From Sphagnum compactum (Eukaryota > Bryophyta > Sphagnopsida > Sphagnales): a DNA stretch of 64,000 nt. Below are positions 32,651 through 45,107 of this stretch, in pieces; the first letter of the stretch is position 1; the number at the start of each line of letters is the position of its first letter. Location: positions 3,765,577 to 3,829,576 of the forward strand of contig OZ234499.1 in the NCBI GenBank assembly GCA_965153455.1, in the 5' to 3' direction. A model generated the notes under the pieces. That model saw only the letters and a list, made by a program, of their open reading frames with translations, did not search any database and was not told the origin of the DNA. Both the position numbers and the translations under genes were made by a program.

Positions 32651-35600
32651 TTGAAACCTCAAAATGTGTTTCACAATTTGTAAGAACCGATAGTCTAATA
32701 AACATGGCGATTTCAACCAGTGTTGTGCGGGTATATTTGTTTGATATCCTAAAGCACGGGTATATTAAACACTCATTTTTCCCATCGGGTTAGGTTCCGG
32801 TTATAAAACATTCTAAATTTTGGTGGATGGGTAGTAGGGTGCGAGTAATCCTTGTCTTATGTTGAATAATTAATTAAATCTTAAATCTTAATTTCGGCAC
32901 TTGGTTTTTTAATTCTGAAATTTTTGGCAGGTAATGGTTATAAAAAATTAATAAACACCACAATTTCTTCACAAAATGCCACATTAATGCTAATGTTCAG
33001 GAGCTAGTTTTCTCTCTTGCCATTTCCTTTCATCAAATTCGTATTCCCAAATTATGAGCAGCCATTTTACATGTGATTCTCTCAATCATGGTGGTGAGTT
33101 CTTGAGCTCATTGGCCTTTGTTTCTGCATACTGATCAATGATGTGAACTCTCAATTTTGGAGTCCTGTAGAGGTGAATTGGAGGATCTTATGTTGCAATG
33201 GCTTCATTGGGCATAAGCTGTGCATATGAAGGAGACAAAATTCTCACTTGCAAAAGCAAAGAAGGTTACTATTAGAGACATTTGCAAAGTTTAGGTACCC
33301 ATCTAGTTTTTGAATGTACAGGTATGCCAATTCAGGAATGCTGGCAGCAGCAAAATGCCTAGACTTGCAAAATGAAGGACATGTATTTATCCAATAACTG
33401 CCAATTTGAATCCTATCCTGTGCACACCCACAACCTAGTCTCTCTTGAACATGAATTTCAATACATAGCTGAATTCTGATGAGTTGAACTGTTACGAATT
33501 TAGGTTCAGGAATTTTGGTGTTACAACAAAGCCAAGGAGCACATCTATGGTACAGTTTTAGAGACTCAGGGAAGTTCTCTTGTATCCAGGATCATAACCG
33601 AACGGATTGAGTTGGGTAAATCAGTTTCAACAAGGGCTGCCACTAGCAGCTCTCTTTTCAATCAGAGCTCATGTTGCCAGTCAATTATTTCTCACTGTTG
33701 CTTCAATTGAAGGTGCATTTCCAATGAATCCAATGTCTTGCAAACCAATCCATGTCTTGCAAACCAATGGTCTTTTGGAGATGTCACACATTATACAATG
33801 CCAAGGTACCTGAACTGCTTCTGTCTTCACAAAAAAGGTTGTCTCTTTGATTTTCAAGCCAACAATCATGACTGAGTCTTCCTGTTGCTTCTGGAAATGC
33901 AACCAAAACAACTAAGGATTGCATATGATTTTCATATATCAGTTTGTTCAAAATTTTGGGCGAATTGTTGTATACTGATCTGCACCCATTGTCGTGAGCT
34001 GATGAACTCAGTGGGTAGTCATGGCAGCTTGTCAGCGATGAAGAAGGTTCAGATGGGTTGGACATTTTGTGAGCGATTCTCATAAGGCAATGTATGATTA
34101 CACTCATTGGTACGTTTAACCTTCAAATTGTTGTTGTGGAGACTCTTGTGTGATTGATTTGTAAAGAACACTTTGGACCTTGTTTACATGGATTAGGGGA
34201 ATTACCTATAGCTATGGATTAGGGATGAATATCGCATTGCATTATTACATCACTGCATTATTGATGGATGATTCATCAATAAAAGCAAAATATATATAGC
34301 AATTTAAAAGTGTAAACCTCATTTTTCCTTTCTAATGTATGTATGTGTTTATGTATGCAGTGATACTGTTGAAGTCAAAATAACATGTTCCAAGAGTGTA
34401 TAAGTAAGTTGGTTTATGTTGTGTGCGCCGCCTCCCCCCCAAATTTTCTAAGTCATATTACTCTAAACTTGGAATAGTGCAAAAATAATAACAACAATGG
34501 AGAAACATTGTTGAACAAAACAAAAGTAACAAAAACATAATTCACCCAATGATTTTTTGTGGGCACCCATTCGTAATTTTGCTATTAAAAAAAAGTCCCA
34601 AGCAACATGGTCAAGGGAACTTTTGGGAAAATTTCTCAAAATATTATCAAATTTCGAGAAAGAAAGTTATGAAATTGTTAAGTTTTTTGGAGGATTTGGG
34701 CAGATTTCTAGCTTTCTTCTTCTGAAATTGCCATATTTAAGGAGTAGGTTTTAGTGGTTTGTCAATATTTAATAAAATTCTTAGATTTTCTACATCTTTA
34801 TTTTTCTTATAGCCAGATTTGAATAATCCTCTTTTGGCCAATGACAACTTTTGAAGCAATGTGAGAAAATTGAAAAAAAACACATTAAGCTCACCATAAT
34901 CATAACAAAGTAGTAGCTAAAGTGTTAAAACTAAGTAATGGATTTTCATTTTTCTTGATTCTAGTGACAAGAATTTCAAGGAACTGGTATATGGGTGGTT
35001 TTTTATAATCTTTCATAAGGTTCTTATTGATTTTGTATAATCTTTTGTATGGTTGTCCCTAGACAATTCCAGAAACATTTCCAAGTGTAACTATCTCATT
35101 TCCAAGCCTAACTACTTCATTTTTTTCCCAATAACTATCTCTTATCCTTATAATTGTTTCACTCATTTCCTAATAACTATCTCTTATTCTTATTATTATC
35201 TCATTACTTTTTAAATAATTATCTCATATCCTTATAACTATTTCACCCCTTTTTATCCACCAACACAGGTATGAAAAGGAAAATTAAGATGTGTTTCTTC
35301 ATGTCCACGATATTTATATTAATTGAAATTAAATTAAAAATTGACATAAATAATGATGAATTATTGATAATCATATGGGAACATAATAAAAAAGAAAATC
35401 ATCACTAGTAGTGTGTAGCAATACAAAGCCGAAATCAATAAACCAAATTTTCCATGTGTGATTTAAGGTTAGAAAATAAACAAAATGAATCATGTATGCT
35501 TGTAGCCCTATCATCTTAAATCATGTATGTCATTATTGTATATTAATTTATGTTATGTGTAATGTCAAAAAAAATGACAAGGCATAGATTTCACAAATTA

Positions 35601-36205
35601 AACTAGGGATTTATTTTTAGACCTATGTTTTAATAATATGATAATTCATTGAATTTTCTTATCCCACAAAGATCAAATAGAAAATTGCAATAGATATTAG
35701 GAGCAAGGTTTTTATTTTCAATCTTTGGAAAATGCTTTCATGGCTAGATGGAAACATGCATTAATTGTAACAAGGGTGCAAACGGGCTAATAGGAACCAC
35801 TGGTGCCCCTTTAGGTGATTACTTTTTGGGAACATTTTTGAAATATTCTTGAAAAAAATCTTCAATTTTTTTTTAATTTCTCAAAATATTATTTTGTTAA
35901 GTTTTGAGTTAAAAATTTGCTAGAAATATATCATTTTCAAAGTTTTCCAAGTCCATTTACAAGTTTTTTTACTGCTTAAAAATAGTGGTTATAAGTCCTT
36001 TAACATTATTTTTGAATGTCCAAATATTAATGAAATAATTTCTTATTTTAGAAATTTATAAAATAAAATATTAAATTTGATCATGTGCAAAAAAATTTAC
36101 TTATCTTCAAATTTTATTTTATTTTAAAATTTTGGTTTAAAAAACATATAATCAACAATGGTTACAACTGCTTTTAGCTCCTTTTAGCATAATTGCACCC
36201 ACAAA

Positions 36206-36417
36206 TGAAAAACTTAATTTATGAAGATGATACATTTTACTTCATAAACTATAATGGTAGTTATACCTCAGTTAAGATATAAAAATTCAATAGTGAAAAA
36301 CAACACAACATGTGTGTGTTTTCTATGGTTGGGAGGAAAGTTTCTATTCTAATAAAATTCTTCATGTTTTGATAAAAATCATTGTTTATGTTCAGAAATC
36401 ATAGTAATAAGATTCCA
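36206..36417 (+). repeat. Copia 5' LTR (about 212 bp)
   Basis: It is clearly related to 40824-41033: shared blocks include gatgatacattttacttcata, aacaacacaacatgtgtgtg and ttttctatggttggga, in order. It is followed by tggttccaaag, a decayed match to the TGGTATCAGAG primer-binding site for initiator tRNA-Met. The exact TG start is uncertain by a few bases. Confidence 0.75.
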
Positions 36418-36599
36418 AAATGGTTCCAAAGTATAAAAACCTAATTGCTTACTCTAAATATATGGCAATTACATTTTAATTATTGTAAAATTATTCCATC
36501 TAGAAGGGTTCACAATTGCAAAGTTAATGTAAAAATATTCATTATAAATTATGTGATTTGAATAATCATGGTTACATCACACAAAATAAATATTAGTAA

Positions 36600-39500
36600 T
36601 ATCCCAAATTTTGATGGGACATAATTTAATGTATGGAAACATGATTCATTTTGTAATTTAAATTGGAGAGGTTTATGACAATAGTTGATGGGATTAAGGT
36701 CAAGCATGCACTTACAATTGGTGCACAAGCATTACTTGCCACAAGAGCAAGTAATATTTATGATTAGGAGGACAAAAATGCCTTTGTTTTTTCAATTATT
36801 AATACATGTTTAGATAATAGCATTGTATCTCATGTACAAACCTATGACTTTTTCAATTTAGCTTGGAAACAATTATGTAGATTTTTTGAAGCACAAGATG
36901 GAGTAACACACATGTATTTAAAAGATCAATTACATACATTAAAAATGAAAGAATGTGAAACTGTAACCAAACACATACACATGTTTAGAGGTTTGATTAA
37001 TCAACTTTTTGAAGTTGGGTCACCTATAAATGATGAAAAAATAGTGTTGTCTTTAAATGTGAAGTACTTATATATGCATATGTTGTATAGGAGCTTCATT
37101 GTGTCTTTGAAAAGACAACACAATATTACTTTGGGTTCGTTAATCACAAATTTGCTTCAAGAGGAAACAATGATGAAGTCTCTTGCATCATCAATAGATT
37201 CTTTTAGAACATTGTTTATGAATATAAAACCTAGAAACTACATTAAGAAGAAACTAATTTTTACAATACAAAACATGATGGAGGAGATTCATCCAAAATC
37301 AAGAAATTGAAATGTTTCTATTGCAGAAGTCTCGAATATCTTTTTAAGAATTGCGAGAAAATAACAGTTGTAAAAGTTGCAGAATCTACAACAAAACAAA
37401 ACAATGTCATAATTGGGAGTGACAAATTGTATGTTGTAGCTCTAATCATTAGGAATGGAAAAGATCCAACTTTGTGTCTAGACATTAGTGTTACTCAACA
37501 TATGGCTCATGATAAGAACACATTTATTTTTTATCAAATTTTAAACATAGGTCAAGTGGTCTATCTAGGAAATGATACTACACATCAAATTTGTGGTTGT
37601 GAAGATGTTTCTATTATGTTAAATAATGGATGAATAAAAGAAATTCCCAAAGTATTCCATGTCCTTGGTTCAATGAAAAATTTGTTTTCCATTAAGCAAT
37701 TTGATTTAGTTGGAAGAAAATTAAATATTAAAGGAGGTCATACTTAAACAAATGTTAAAGGAATTGTTATTGCCAATTGTGTGCTTGAGAATGACCTCCA
37801 CAAATTAAGCATTTTGACAATAATGGATAAACAAGTAGCCATGCCTACAATTGTTCAATGGAATAAGGTTGATTTATTGCACCATCACCTTAATCATATT
37901 AGTCAAAATCAAGTGAAACCACTACATGACAACAACATGGTTAAGGGATTAGAATCCTATGATGTAGATATTCTATCCCTATATAAAGCTTGTTTATTGG
38001 GTAAAAAACATAGAAAAATTTAATAAAACAAGAACACCAACAATTGATATATTTGGTATTGTTCATTCTTTTTTTTCATGGACCAATACAAATTATGACG
38101 ACTCATAATGAATCAAAATACTTTGTTAATTTTATAGATGATTTTTACAGATACACAATTGTTTATATTTTTAAACAAAATTTTCAAATATTCGAGATTT
38201 TCGAAATATACAACAATTGGTTGAAAAGAAACTTGGAAAAAAATTAAAATTATAAGAATACATAATGGAGGTGAATATAAATCTTTTGAATTTAATCAAT
38301 TTTGCCAAAAATGAAAAAAATTAGTGACAATATACAATTCCATGTACACTCTTCAACAAAATGGGGTTGCAAAGTGTAAAAATAAAACTTTAATGGAAGT
38401 TGTGTTGTCTATGTTGCACAATTTTGGTCTTTTAAAATGATATTGGGTTGAATTTTTGTTGACAACAAACTAATTTCAAAATAAAACTCCTACAAAACAT
38501 TTGCTATACAAAAACTCTTATAGAATTGTGGACTAGTATAAGGACAAAATTAACTTATTTTAAAATGTTCAAATGTAAACATTCGTATTTTTGTAAAAAG
38601 AACTATAAAGAAAATTAAATCCTCATACTATTGAATATAGATTTTAAAGGTATAACAAGGAATGCAAAGCTATAGATTACTAAGACTTTAAAAAAAAAAT
38701 CATTATATTTAGTGATGTGGTATTTGAAGAAATAACTTTTGTTTAGATTCTAAACATTCAAATGAACAAAATAAATCATATATAAATGAATTAATATTAT
38801 GTATCCTAATTTCTTTAGGCAATATCTAAGTTTACAATCATCGATCCCTTTACTAGTTCAAACTCTTCCAAATTTGTTAGTATAAGCCACTATTACACAA
38901 CACAAATAACCAACCATATCAAATATAAAGTTGATAATGCCACATGGGAGTTTGGATTTAGTGGGAGAAATTGAAGAATTGTGCATCATTCATCCCAACT
39001 CATCTCATGTAAGAGAAACATGTGTTCTAACAAAAATCAGAACAAAAACATGAAAATCACCCATCAACAACCAACTATGGAAATCACTAAGCCAAATAGA
39101 TTGATAAAAAAGATTGAAGGAAAGAAACCTCCCACATGTATCAAAGAAACCTAGACATCCAAAGGCATTCATTACACAAGCTTCTAATTGGGAGTGAACC
39201 ACATATGAAGAAGCTTTAATTGGACCTAATGCAACCAATTGGAAAATAGTTATCAAGAATTTGAATTACATTCATTATACAAGAACAAGACTTCAACGTT
39301 AATAACATTACTAAACAATAGACAAACTGTGAATTGTGAAAGGAATTTCAAACTCAAATTCATATGATGGAAACATTGAAATGTATAAAACTTGTTTAAT
39401 AACCCATGGTTTCACACAAGTAAAAGGTGGGGATTATAATGACATTTTTTCACCAATTGTAAAACTTTATTCTATTTGTGTTATTCTTGTTTAATTGTTC

Positions 39501-40750
39501 AACTTGATTTAATTGTAAGTACATTAATTGAATGTTAAAACAACATTCTTACCTAGAATCTTAGAAGAAAAAAAAAAGATATACCTATGGGTCTAAAGCA
39601 AGAACATTCACAAATGGTATCCAAGATTTACAAAATTTTATATGGCTTAAAACAATTTTATATGGCTTGGTACCAATGAATGGGCTCATATTTAATTTCT
39701 ATAGAATTAATAAGGAATGAAGTTGATTCTAATGTTTACAAGATGAAGCAAAAGGGAAAATCTATTATCATTGTTATTTACATTGATGATGTAATGGTAG
39801 TAAGCAATACATGAATTTTAATATAACAAATGATGAAGACTATTGAATTCGAGTTTGAAATGGCAGGCTTAAAAAAGATTCATTTTTGTATTAAAATTCT
39901 AATTATTTAAACTCAAATAGAAGGTTAAATTGTAATGTGACTTAAGAAATATTTAGTGGAGATTTACAATGATATGACATGACAATTTACAAATCTATAA
40001 GTACTTTAAGTGAAATGGGTGTAAAATTAAACAAAGATTATTGTCCTAAGACACAAGAAAAAAAATTAATGGAAGGAGTTCCACACTCACAAATTGTCAA
40101 ATGTCTCATGTTTGCATCTATTTGTATTAGGTTGGAATGAGTATTCATGGTCGAAACTTAAGTTAATTCCTTGTGAACCCTAGTCCAAAACAATGGCAAG
40201 TTGTAAAAAGAGTATTAAGATACATCAAAAGCACATTAGAATTACACTTCAATATACAAAAACAAAAAATGGAAAATTGTTTTGTATAATTATACTAATG
40301 TTGATTAAGGTAATGGTCTTGATACAAGAATATCAATGTCAACTTATTATTATTTTATATTACTAGAGGTCCTATAAGTTGGTCAAGTAAAAACAATAGT
40401 TTGTTGCATTATCAAGTACTAAATCAAAATATATGGCAATGTCAAAGACATTGGCAAAAGTTGTTTGGTTGAGAAAAATACTTTCAAATCTTGATTTTGA
40501 TAAACTTAAACTTATTAAATTGTATTCTAATTATCAAGGAGCAATAACATCATCAATAAACTCTAAATTTCATGTTAAAAGTAAATACATATTGACATAT
40601 AATATCATTTTATAAAAAACAAGTTGAAATGAAAGAAATAGAATTAACTTACATTTGTATTGAAGAAATAATAGTAGATTTTTTTACGAATAGTCTTGGA
40701 AAGTGGAAGCATATACATTATTAAGATATTGCGGGGTTGAGAGTTGAAAA
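36600..40750 (+). pseudogene. Copia gag-pol remnant
   Basis: In order: Gag (about 36600-37310, including the 36912-37310 frame). A zinc knuckle CFYC...C near 37310 and a protease site reading LDISVTQHM, where the catalytic D-S/T-G triad is lost (37480-37500). A GAG-pre-integrase HH...C segment (37781-38023). Integrase core fragments with YFVNFIDDFYRYT (about 38120). An RT start reading YNDIFSPIVKLYSI (about 39430). The LYGLKQ motif (about 39640). The RT catalytic motif YIDD at 39779-39790. RNase H words near 40400-40560. Multiple stops and frame changes separate them. Confidence 0.85.
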
Positions 40751-40823
40751 CATGGATATTGAGCAAGACAATTTTTTTTAAAATTTTAAAAACCTAGTTT
40801 AGGTTTAGTAGGGGTGTAACAAA

Positions 40824-41033
40824 TGAGAAACCAAAACTAAGATGATACATTTTACTTCATAGATTATATTGGTAATTATAACTAACATATGATATAGGAA
40901 CTCATGGGTGAAAAACAACACAACATGTGTGTGTTTTCTATGGTTGGGAAAAAAACTTCTCTTTTAGTAAAGTTTTTCATGCTTTAATAACAATCATTGT
41001 CTATACTCAAAAATCATAGGTCCTAAAATTCCA
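40824..41033 (+). repeat. Copia 3' LTR (about 210 bp)
   Basis: It pairs with 36206-36417, with substantial divergence between the two. It ends attcca like the 5' copy. A weak purine-rich stretch (agtagggg) lies just upstream. Confidence 0.75.
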
Positions 41034-41370
41034 ACACCAATGCCTAAATGGACATGTTAATCATATTTTTGAAAAGATATGTGCCAAGGATTTTAATTTT
41101 GAAGGAATATGCTATTTTTTTATTTGTAGTAGTGAAAGATGTCGTGTTTTTACAATGTTTGCAAGATTTAATTTGGTTGTGGTTTTTTGGCATGCGCAAA
41201 ACAAATCGTGATTTAGTATTTTGGGAGGTCTTTTAAAGGTGATGAGCAAGGTTCCTATGTGGAAATTTGGCATTTCACATAATGAAAAATTTCAAGCGAA
41301 AAATTTCAAGTTTCACAAACATACAAAACAAAACACAAATCAATAACTAGGGTTTGAACGTTGAGATTTG

Positions 41371-41418
41371 GATTTGTGGGGGAATTGAACCCTTAAACTA
41401 CTCATTGTAGCACAAGCC
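41371..41418 (-). repeat. tRNA-like 48-mer, copy 1 (decayed)
   Basis: Minus-strand copy of the structure described at 41514-41561, exactly 143 bp away. The D-arm-like stem and the T-arm-like hairpin are kept, but the 3' side of the outer stem has mismatches. Confidence 0.5.
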
Positions 41419-41513
41419 TTCTCTAAACACAACCCAAACAACCCAAAATTTTGCTCATTAAAATCTAAATGCAAAAATTAAAATGTTGCTCAAAAAATAG
41501 AAACTAACAACTT

Positions 41514-41561
41514 GGCTTGTGGGGGAATTGAACCCTTAAACTACCCATTGTAGCACAAGCC
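41514..41561 (-). repeat. tRNA-like 48-mer, copy 2, without anticodon arm
   Basis: On the minus strand the outer stem GGCTTGT pairs perfectly with ACAAGCC. Inside are CTAC-aatgg-GTAG (D-arm-like) and GGG-TTCAATT-CCC (T-arm-like). The latter contains GGTTCAATTCC, a perfect pol III B-box. There is no anticodon arm, so it cannot be a normal tRNA; it is more likely a tRNA-derived relic or SINE head. Confidence 0.5.
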
Positions 41562-42119
41562 TCTTGCCTAAACAAAACATGTTAGTATTAAGTAATAATT
41601 AACTAATAAATAATAAGTAATCAAAATTTCAAGGCATAAAGTTTAAAGTTGGAATTTGAAATTTAAACACCATGAAACTTGCTAGGATGATGGAAACATG
41701 GGGCCATAACATTGTTCCATGAAGTAAAATGGAAATTAGGCATCAAAACCATATCCAACCTTCATATCCTTCCACATAATAATCGCTTCAAAATATAATC
41801 TTTTTCCAATGTGTAGAACTATGGAATGAACATTTTGACAACAAAGGTTAAATGGGTCACCAATTTGATTACAAAACTTTGATTTGATGAAGTTCAAGTT
41901 ATTGAAACATTTTTCATTTTCAGTAGAACCATCGCAATTTTTGTTAGTTTGAAATACTTAGGCATATTGTGCATAATCACTTGAGAAAAAAGACAAAGAT
42001 GTCCACAATTAGGTCAAAAGGTTCACCTAGTGAAGGGGACACATGGCAAACTTTGCATTACACTTCATTGTCAACTTGAAAAATGACATTGAAAGATCCA
42101 AATCCAAACCAAATAAAAC

Positions 42120-43290
42120 CTATGGCACACAAACCTTAGAAGGCCTAGTCATCTTAAGGTAATAATGTTGAACCTTGATGATATTGATGTGCCATTTGAA
42201 GGATTCATCACAATATTTTGCCATCAACCAAGATTGAATCAAAATCACCACCATTCCCTCCATCACCCCATGTGAAGGAAAGTGGGGATGTAACTCTACG
42301 ATCAAAGTTTTAACTAATAGTTCTGGAAAAGGGCTTTCACCTTGGGGCCCTTGGTTCCTTTTATTGTGTTTTCACCTCACAACACTTGGTAATTGATTAT
42401 GGAATCGTGCCCATACATGTTGTCCATTGGCCTCAAAAACCAAATGATCCAAACCCATGTTGGGATTTGTTAATAAACACATAAACAAATTTTCATGGTT
42501 GCATAAACCAATGACTTGAAGGAATAAAACACATCAAATTTGAAGGTTATATTAAGGTAATGTGAGTACAAATTTCCTTGGTAGATTTTGATAGCTATCA
42601 TATAATTAACAATAAACACATCATGAATTTCAAAAAACTTCATAATGTTATGCACAACCTTTAACATGGGCAACAAACAAGCCAACCCCTATTAGATTTC
42701 AATGTCACATATCAAATCTAAATTAGCGAAGTAGTAGAATTGAAGGGTAAATATAACATCATCTTGACAACTAGAGAGTGATTCACCCATAACTCTTTTG
42801 GCAAGGGTTGACATAGAAATCCATCTTGTTTTCACATTGTTTGGTGGTCTATTTCCTTTAATTTTCATGAATTTAACGAGTTTAATAAGTTCTAAATGCC
42901 TTTTGGACTTTTGTAGAAATAAACATATAAGGTTTGGAATAAGCTTTCCAACTTGTTCACCATGTTCAACTTGGACAAAACCTGCACTACTAAATTGATA
43001 TGATGAACCATACATTGAATTCCTTGCATTTGAGGCACATAATCATCGAAAATTTGTTGAGTAATTTCAATTTTGGCACCTTGGAAAATAGTCATTTTGT
43101 TAATTCCAAAACAAAAAAATGTAAAAAATATTATTAGCCCTCCCCCAACCATGAGTACCTTGTGACTTGGGACCAATAGGCTTGCACAATGCACACAATG
43201 AAAAAACACACCAAGGATCACCCAAAATACCACAATGCATGTACGAGCTTCAAATAAACTTGTAATTTGCAAGAACATTCAAGCTTCATG
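42120..43290 (-). pseudogene. Second hAT transposase relic
   Basis: Minus-strand fragments in several frames, from N- to C-terminal. About 43120-42900 has MQGIQCMVHHINLVVQVLSKLNMVNKLESLFQTLYVYF. About 42900-42760 has KSKRHLELIKL and NVKTRWISM. 42685-42470 has LLPMLKVVHNIMKFFEIHDVFI. 42305-42120 follows. The HxxNLVVQ and KTRWISM motifs are characteristic of the hAT catalytic region. The family differs from the relic at 6.2-15.5 kb. It is broken by stops and frame changes. Confidence 0.75.
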
Positions 43291-43299
43291 TAAGGTTTA

Positions 43300-44516
43300 A
43301 GGGTTAGGGATTCATGTCGAATCAAGAATCAACATGAAATCAAAACTTACAAGCATTTACCATGTTTCCCAAACACTAGGGGCCTAGTTGAGTTTAGTAA
43401 TGAGCTATTATGCTTTCAAAACCAAATGCATCAAATTAAGCTGCCACCTCCATCTTCAAAATCAACTTGCAAACAAACATATGTCCATTGCCATGACAAC
43501 ACAATCCACTTGAATCTTCAAACAACAAGCTTAAACATCCATGTCCATAATATAAATTTCTTGTTCATTCAAAATCGCACATTAATTAATGCAAAAAAAT
43601 AGACAACATGCATAAGTCTTAAAGGTTTAAGGGACATGGATGCTAAAGCTTGATGGTTGTGAGTTCTAAGTCTTTTAAGTGGTAGTGGCAAAGTGGGAGT
43701 GCTACTAGAAACGTCGTTACACGAAAGCAATGTTGAAAAGGAATAAAGGTTTAACAAAAACACTTAGTGCTTTTTGGAAGTGGATGGTGAAAGGATGTCA
43801 TAGATATGGATGTTAATGATTTAACGACTATAATCAAAGATGTTTTGATGCCTCTTGTCATCAAAACAATAAACCATTTGACAAGATTGTACATTGTTCA
43901 TAGTGCTAGTTGGCTACCGATGCCATTTCATTTTATAAATTTGGCAAAATGATGTCAATTTTTGCCTTTTAAGTTCCTTTTGTTGACATGGCTACCCTTG
44001 GCCAATGGCAAAATTTGGCTATAAATTGCCAAAAATAAAAACCCTAATTAAGAATATGCATTGGTCAATAATAAAAACCTTCATTAGAGATATGCATTGG
44101 TCAATATTTGATACTATTCCACTAAATGATAATTTTTATTATTCAAAATCCTTCATGATTTCTCTTTTCACCATTTTCACTATTTTTAATAAAACATTCA
44201 TAAATTATAAAACACTATTTATGGATATTGTTTTATAATTTATGTTAGGGTCAATGGATGTCAATTGCCACATAAGCTTGGTACATTGAAGTCATGCATA
44301 ATAATAAATTACATTTAAAACTCAATATAATAGGGATCATAAAAAATTCAAAAAAAAAACATATTATAATTGCTATTTAAAAAAAAATTCACGAAACTTT
44401 TGAAAGCACAAAATTGAGTAAAAAAAAAAAAAACCCATTAAGCATTAACACTATGACAAATTTACGAACTAAAAAAGAAAAAAGAACAAAACACATAATT
44501 CTTAAAAGATGAAAAT
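43300..44516. other. AT-rich spacer, no gene seen
   Basis: I recognise nothing coding. It may include more of the hAT relic's N-terminal side on the minus strand (a serine/leucine-rich frame at 43569-43763), but no motif supports that. Confidence 0.4.
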
Positions 44517-44724
44517 AGGCTTCGCTTAGACAACACGGATTATCAGTAGGTGAGGAATAAGCTCTTCATCCAGTGAATGACAAATCCATGGAGGCACACA
44601 AGAGCGATCATAATGTGATAAGGCTTCGCTTCGACAACACAGATTGTCAGTGGATGAGGAATAAACTCTTCATCCAGTGATTGACACATCCATGAAGGCA
44701 CACAAGAGGGATCATAATGTGAGC
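44517..44724. repeat. 104-bp tandem duplication upstream of the delta-COP gene
   Basis: Units start at 44517 and 44621 with aggcttcgctt and are about 90% identical, including gaggaataa, ctcttcatccagtga and gatcataatgtga. The duplication ends about 385 bp before the start codon, probably within the promoter. Confidence 0.85.
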
Positions 44725-45107
44725 TTCCTCTTGTAAGGGTTGTTGAATGATGGTCGCGGCTGAGCAGCTGCGCGATTGCAAAGTGCGCTTCTTCTTCTTC
44801 TTCTTCTTCTTATTCTTCGTCTTCTGCGCTTGCGTCAGATGCGTCCTCGTCGTTGCAGCGCTTTCTGTCATCAACAGATCGCAGTGCGTTTCATGTGATT
44901 TTGGCAGAAAGCGATTCGGTTGTTTCTTCTTTCCTCGAGAGGGAAGTTGGAAATGCGTTGAGACGTGTTTGAGGTGTGAGTGGGAGAGGTGCGTGCCTGG
45001 GGACAAAGACCAAGGGAGTGCTCTGTGGATAGCAGCAGGTGGGAGGAAACCAGGGGAGCATTGCAGATCGCCAGTGCCGAGTGCAGGATAGATACAAGCC
45101 TGCCATA

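Larger units (their letters stand above)
30690..36200. other. AT-rich intergenic region, no gene seen
   Basis: About 5.5 kb lies between the array and the copia element, with homopolymer runs and two SINE-like copies (listed). A 42-bp-period degenerate repeat (aataactatctcttat words at 35130, 35172 and 35214) is also present. Frames at 33.6-34.1 kb and elsewhere lack any recognised motif. Confidence 0.5.
36206..41033 (+). mobile_element. Degenerate Ty1/copia retrotransposon
   Basis: Two diverged LTRs enclose remnants of gag-pol in Ty1/copia order (integrase before reverse transcriptase). The LTRs differ at many positions and the coding part is full of stops and frameshifts, so this is an old, dead copy. 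No exact target duplication could be confirmed. Confidence 0.85.

Noticed and set aside
44747-45091. A 114-codon open frame just upstream of the delta-COP start
   Set aside because: It is dominated by a (CTT)n run giving poly-Phe, has no recognised domain, and lies where the 5' untranslated exon must be. At most it is an upstream ORF.
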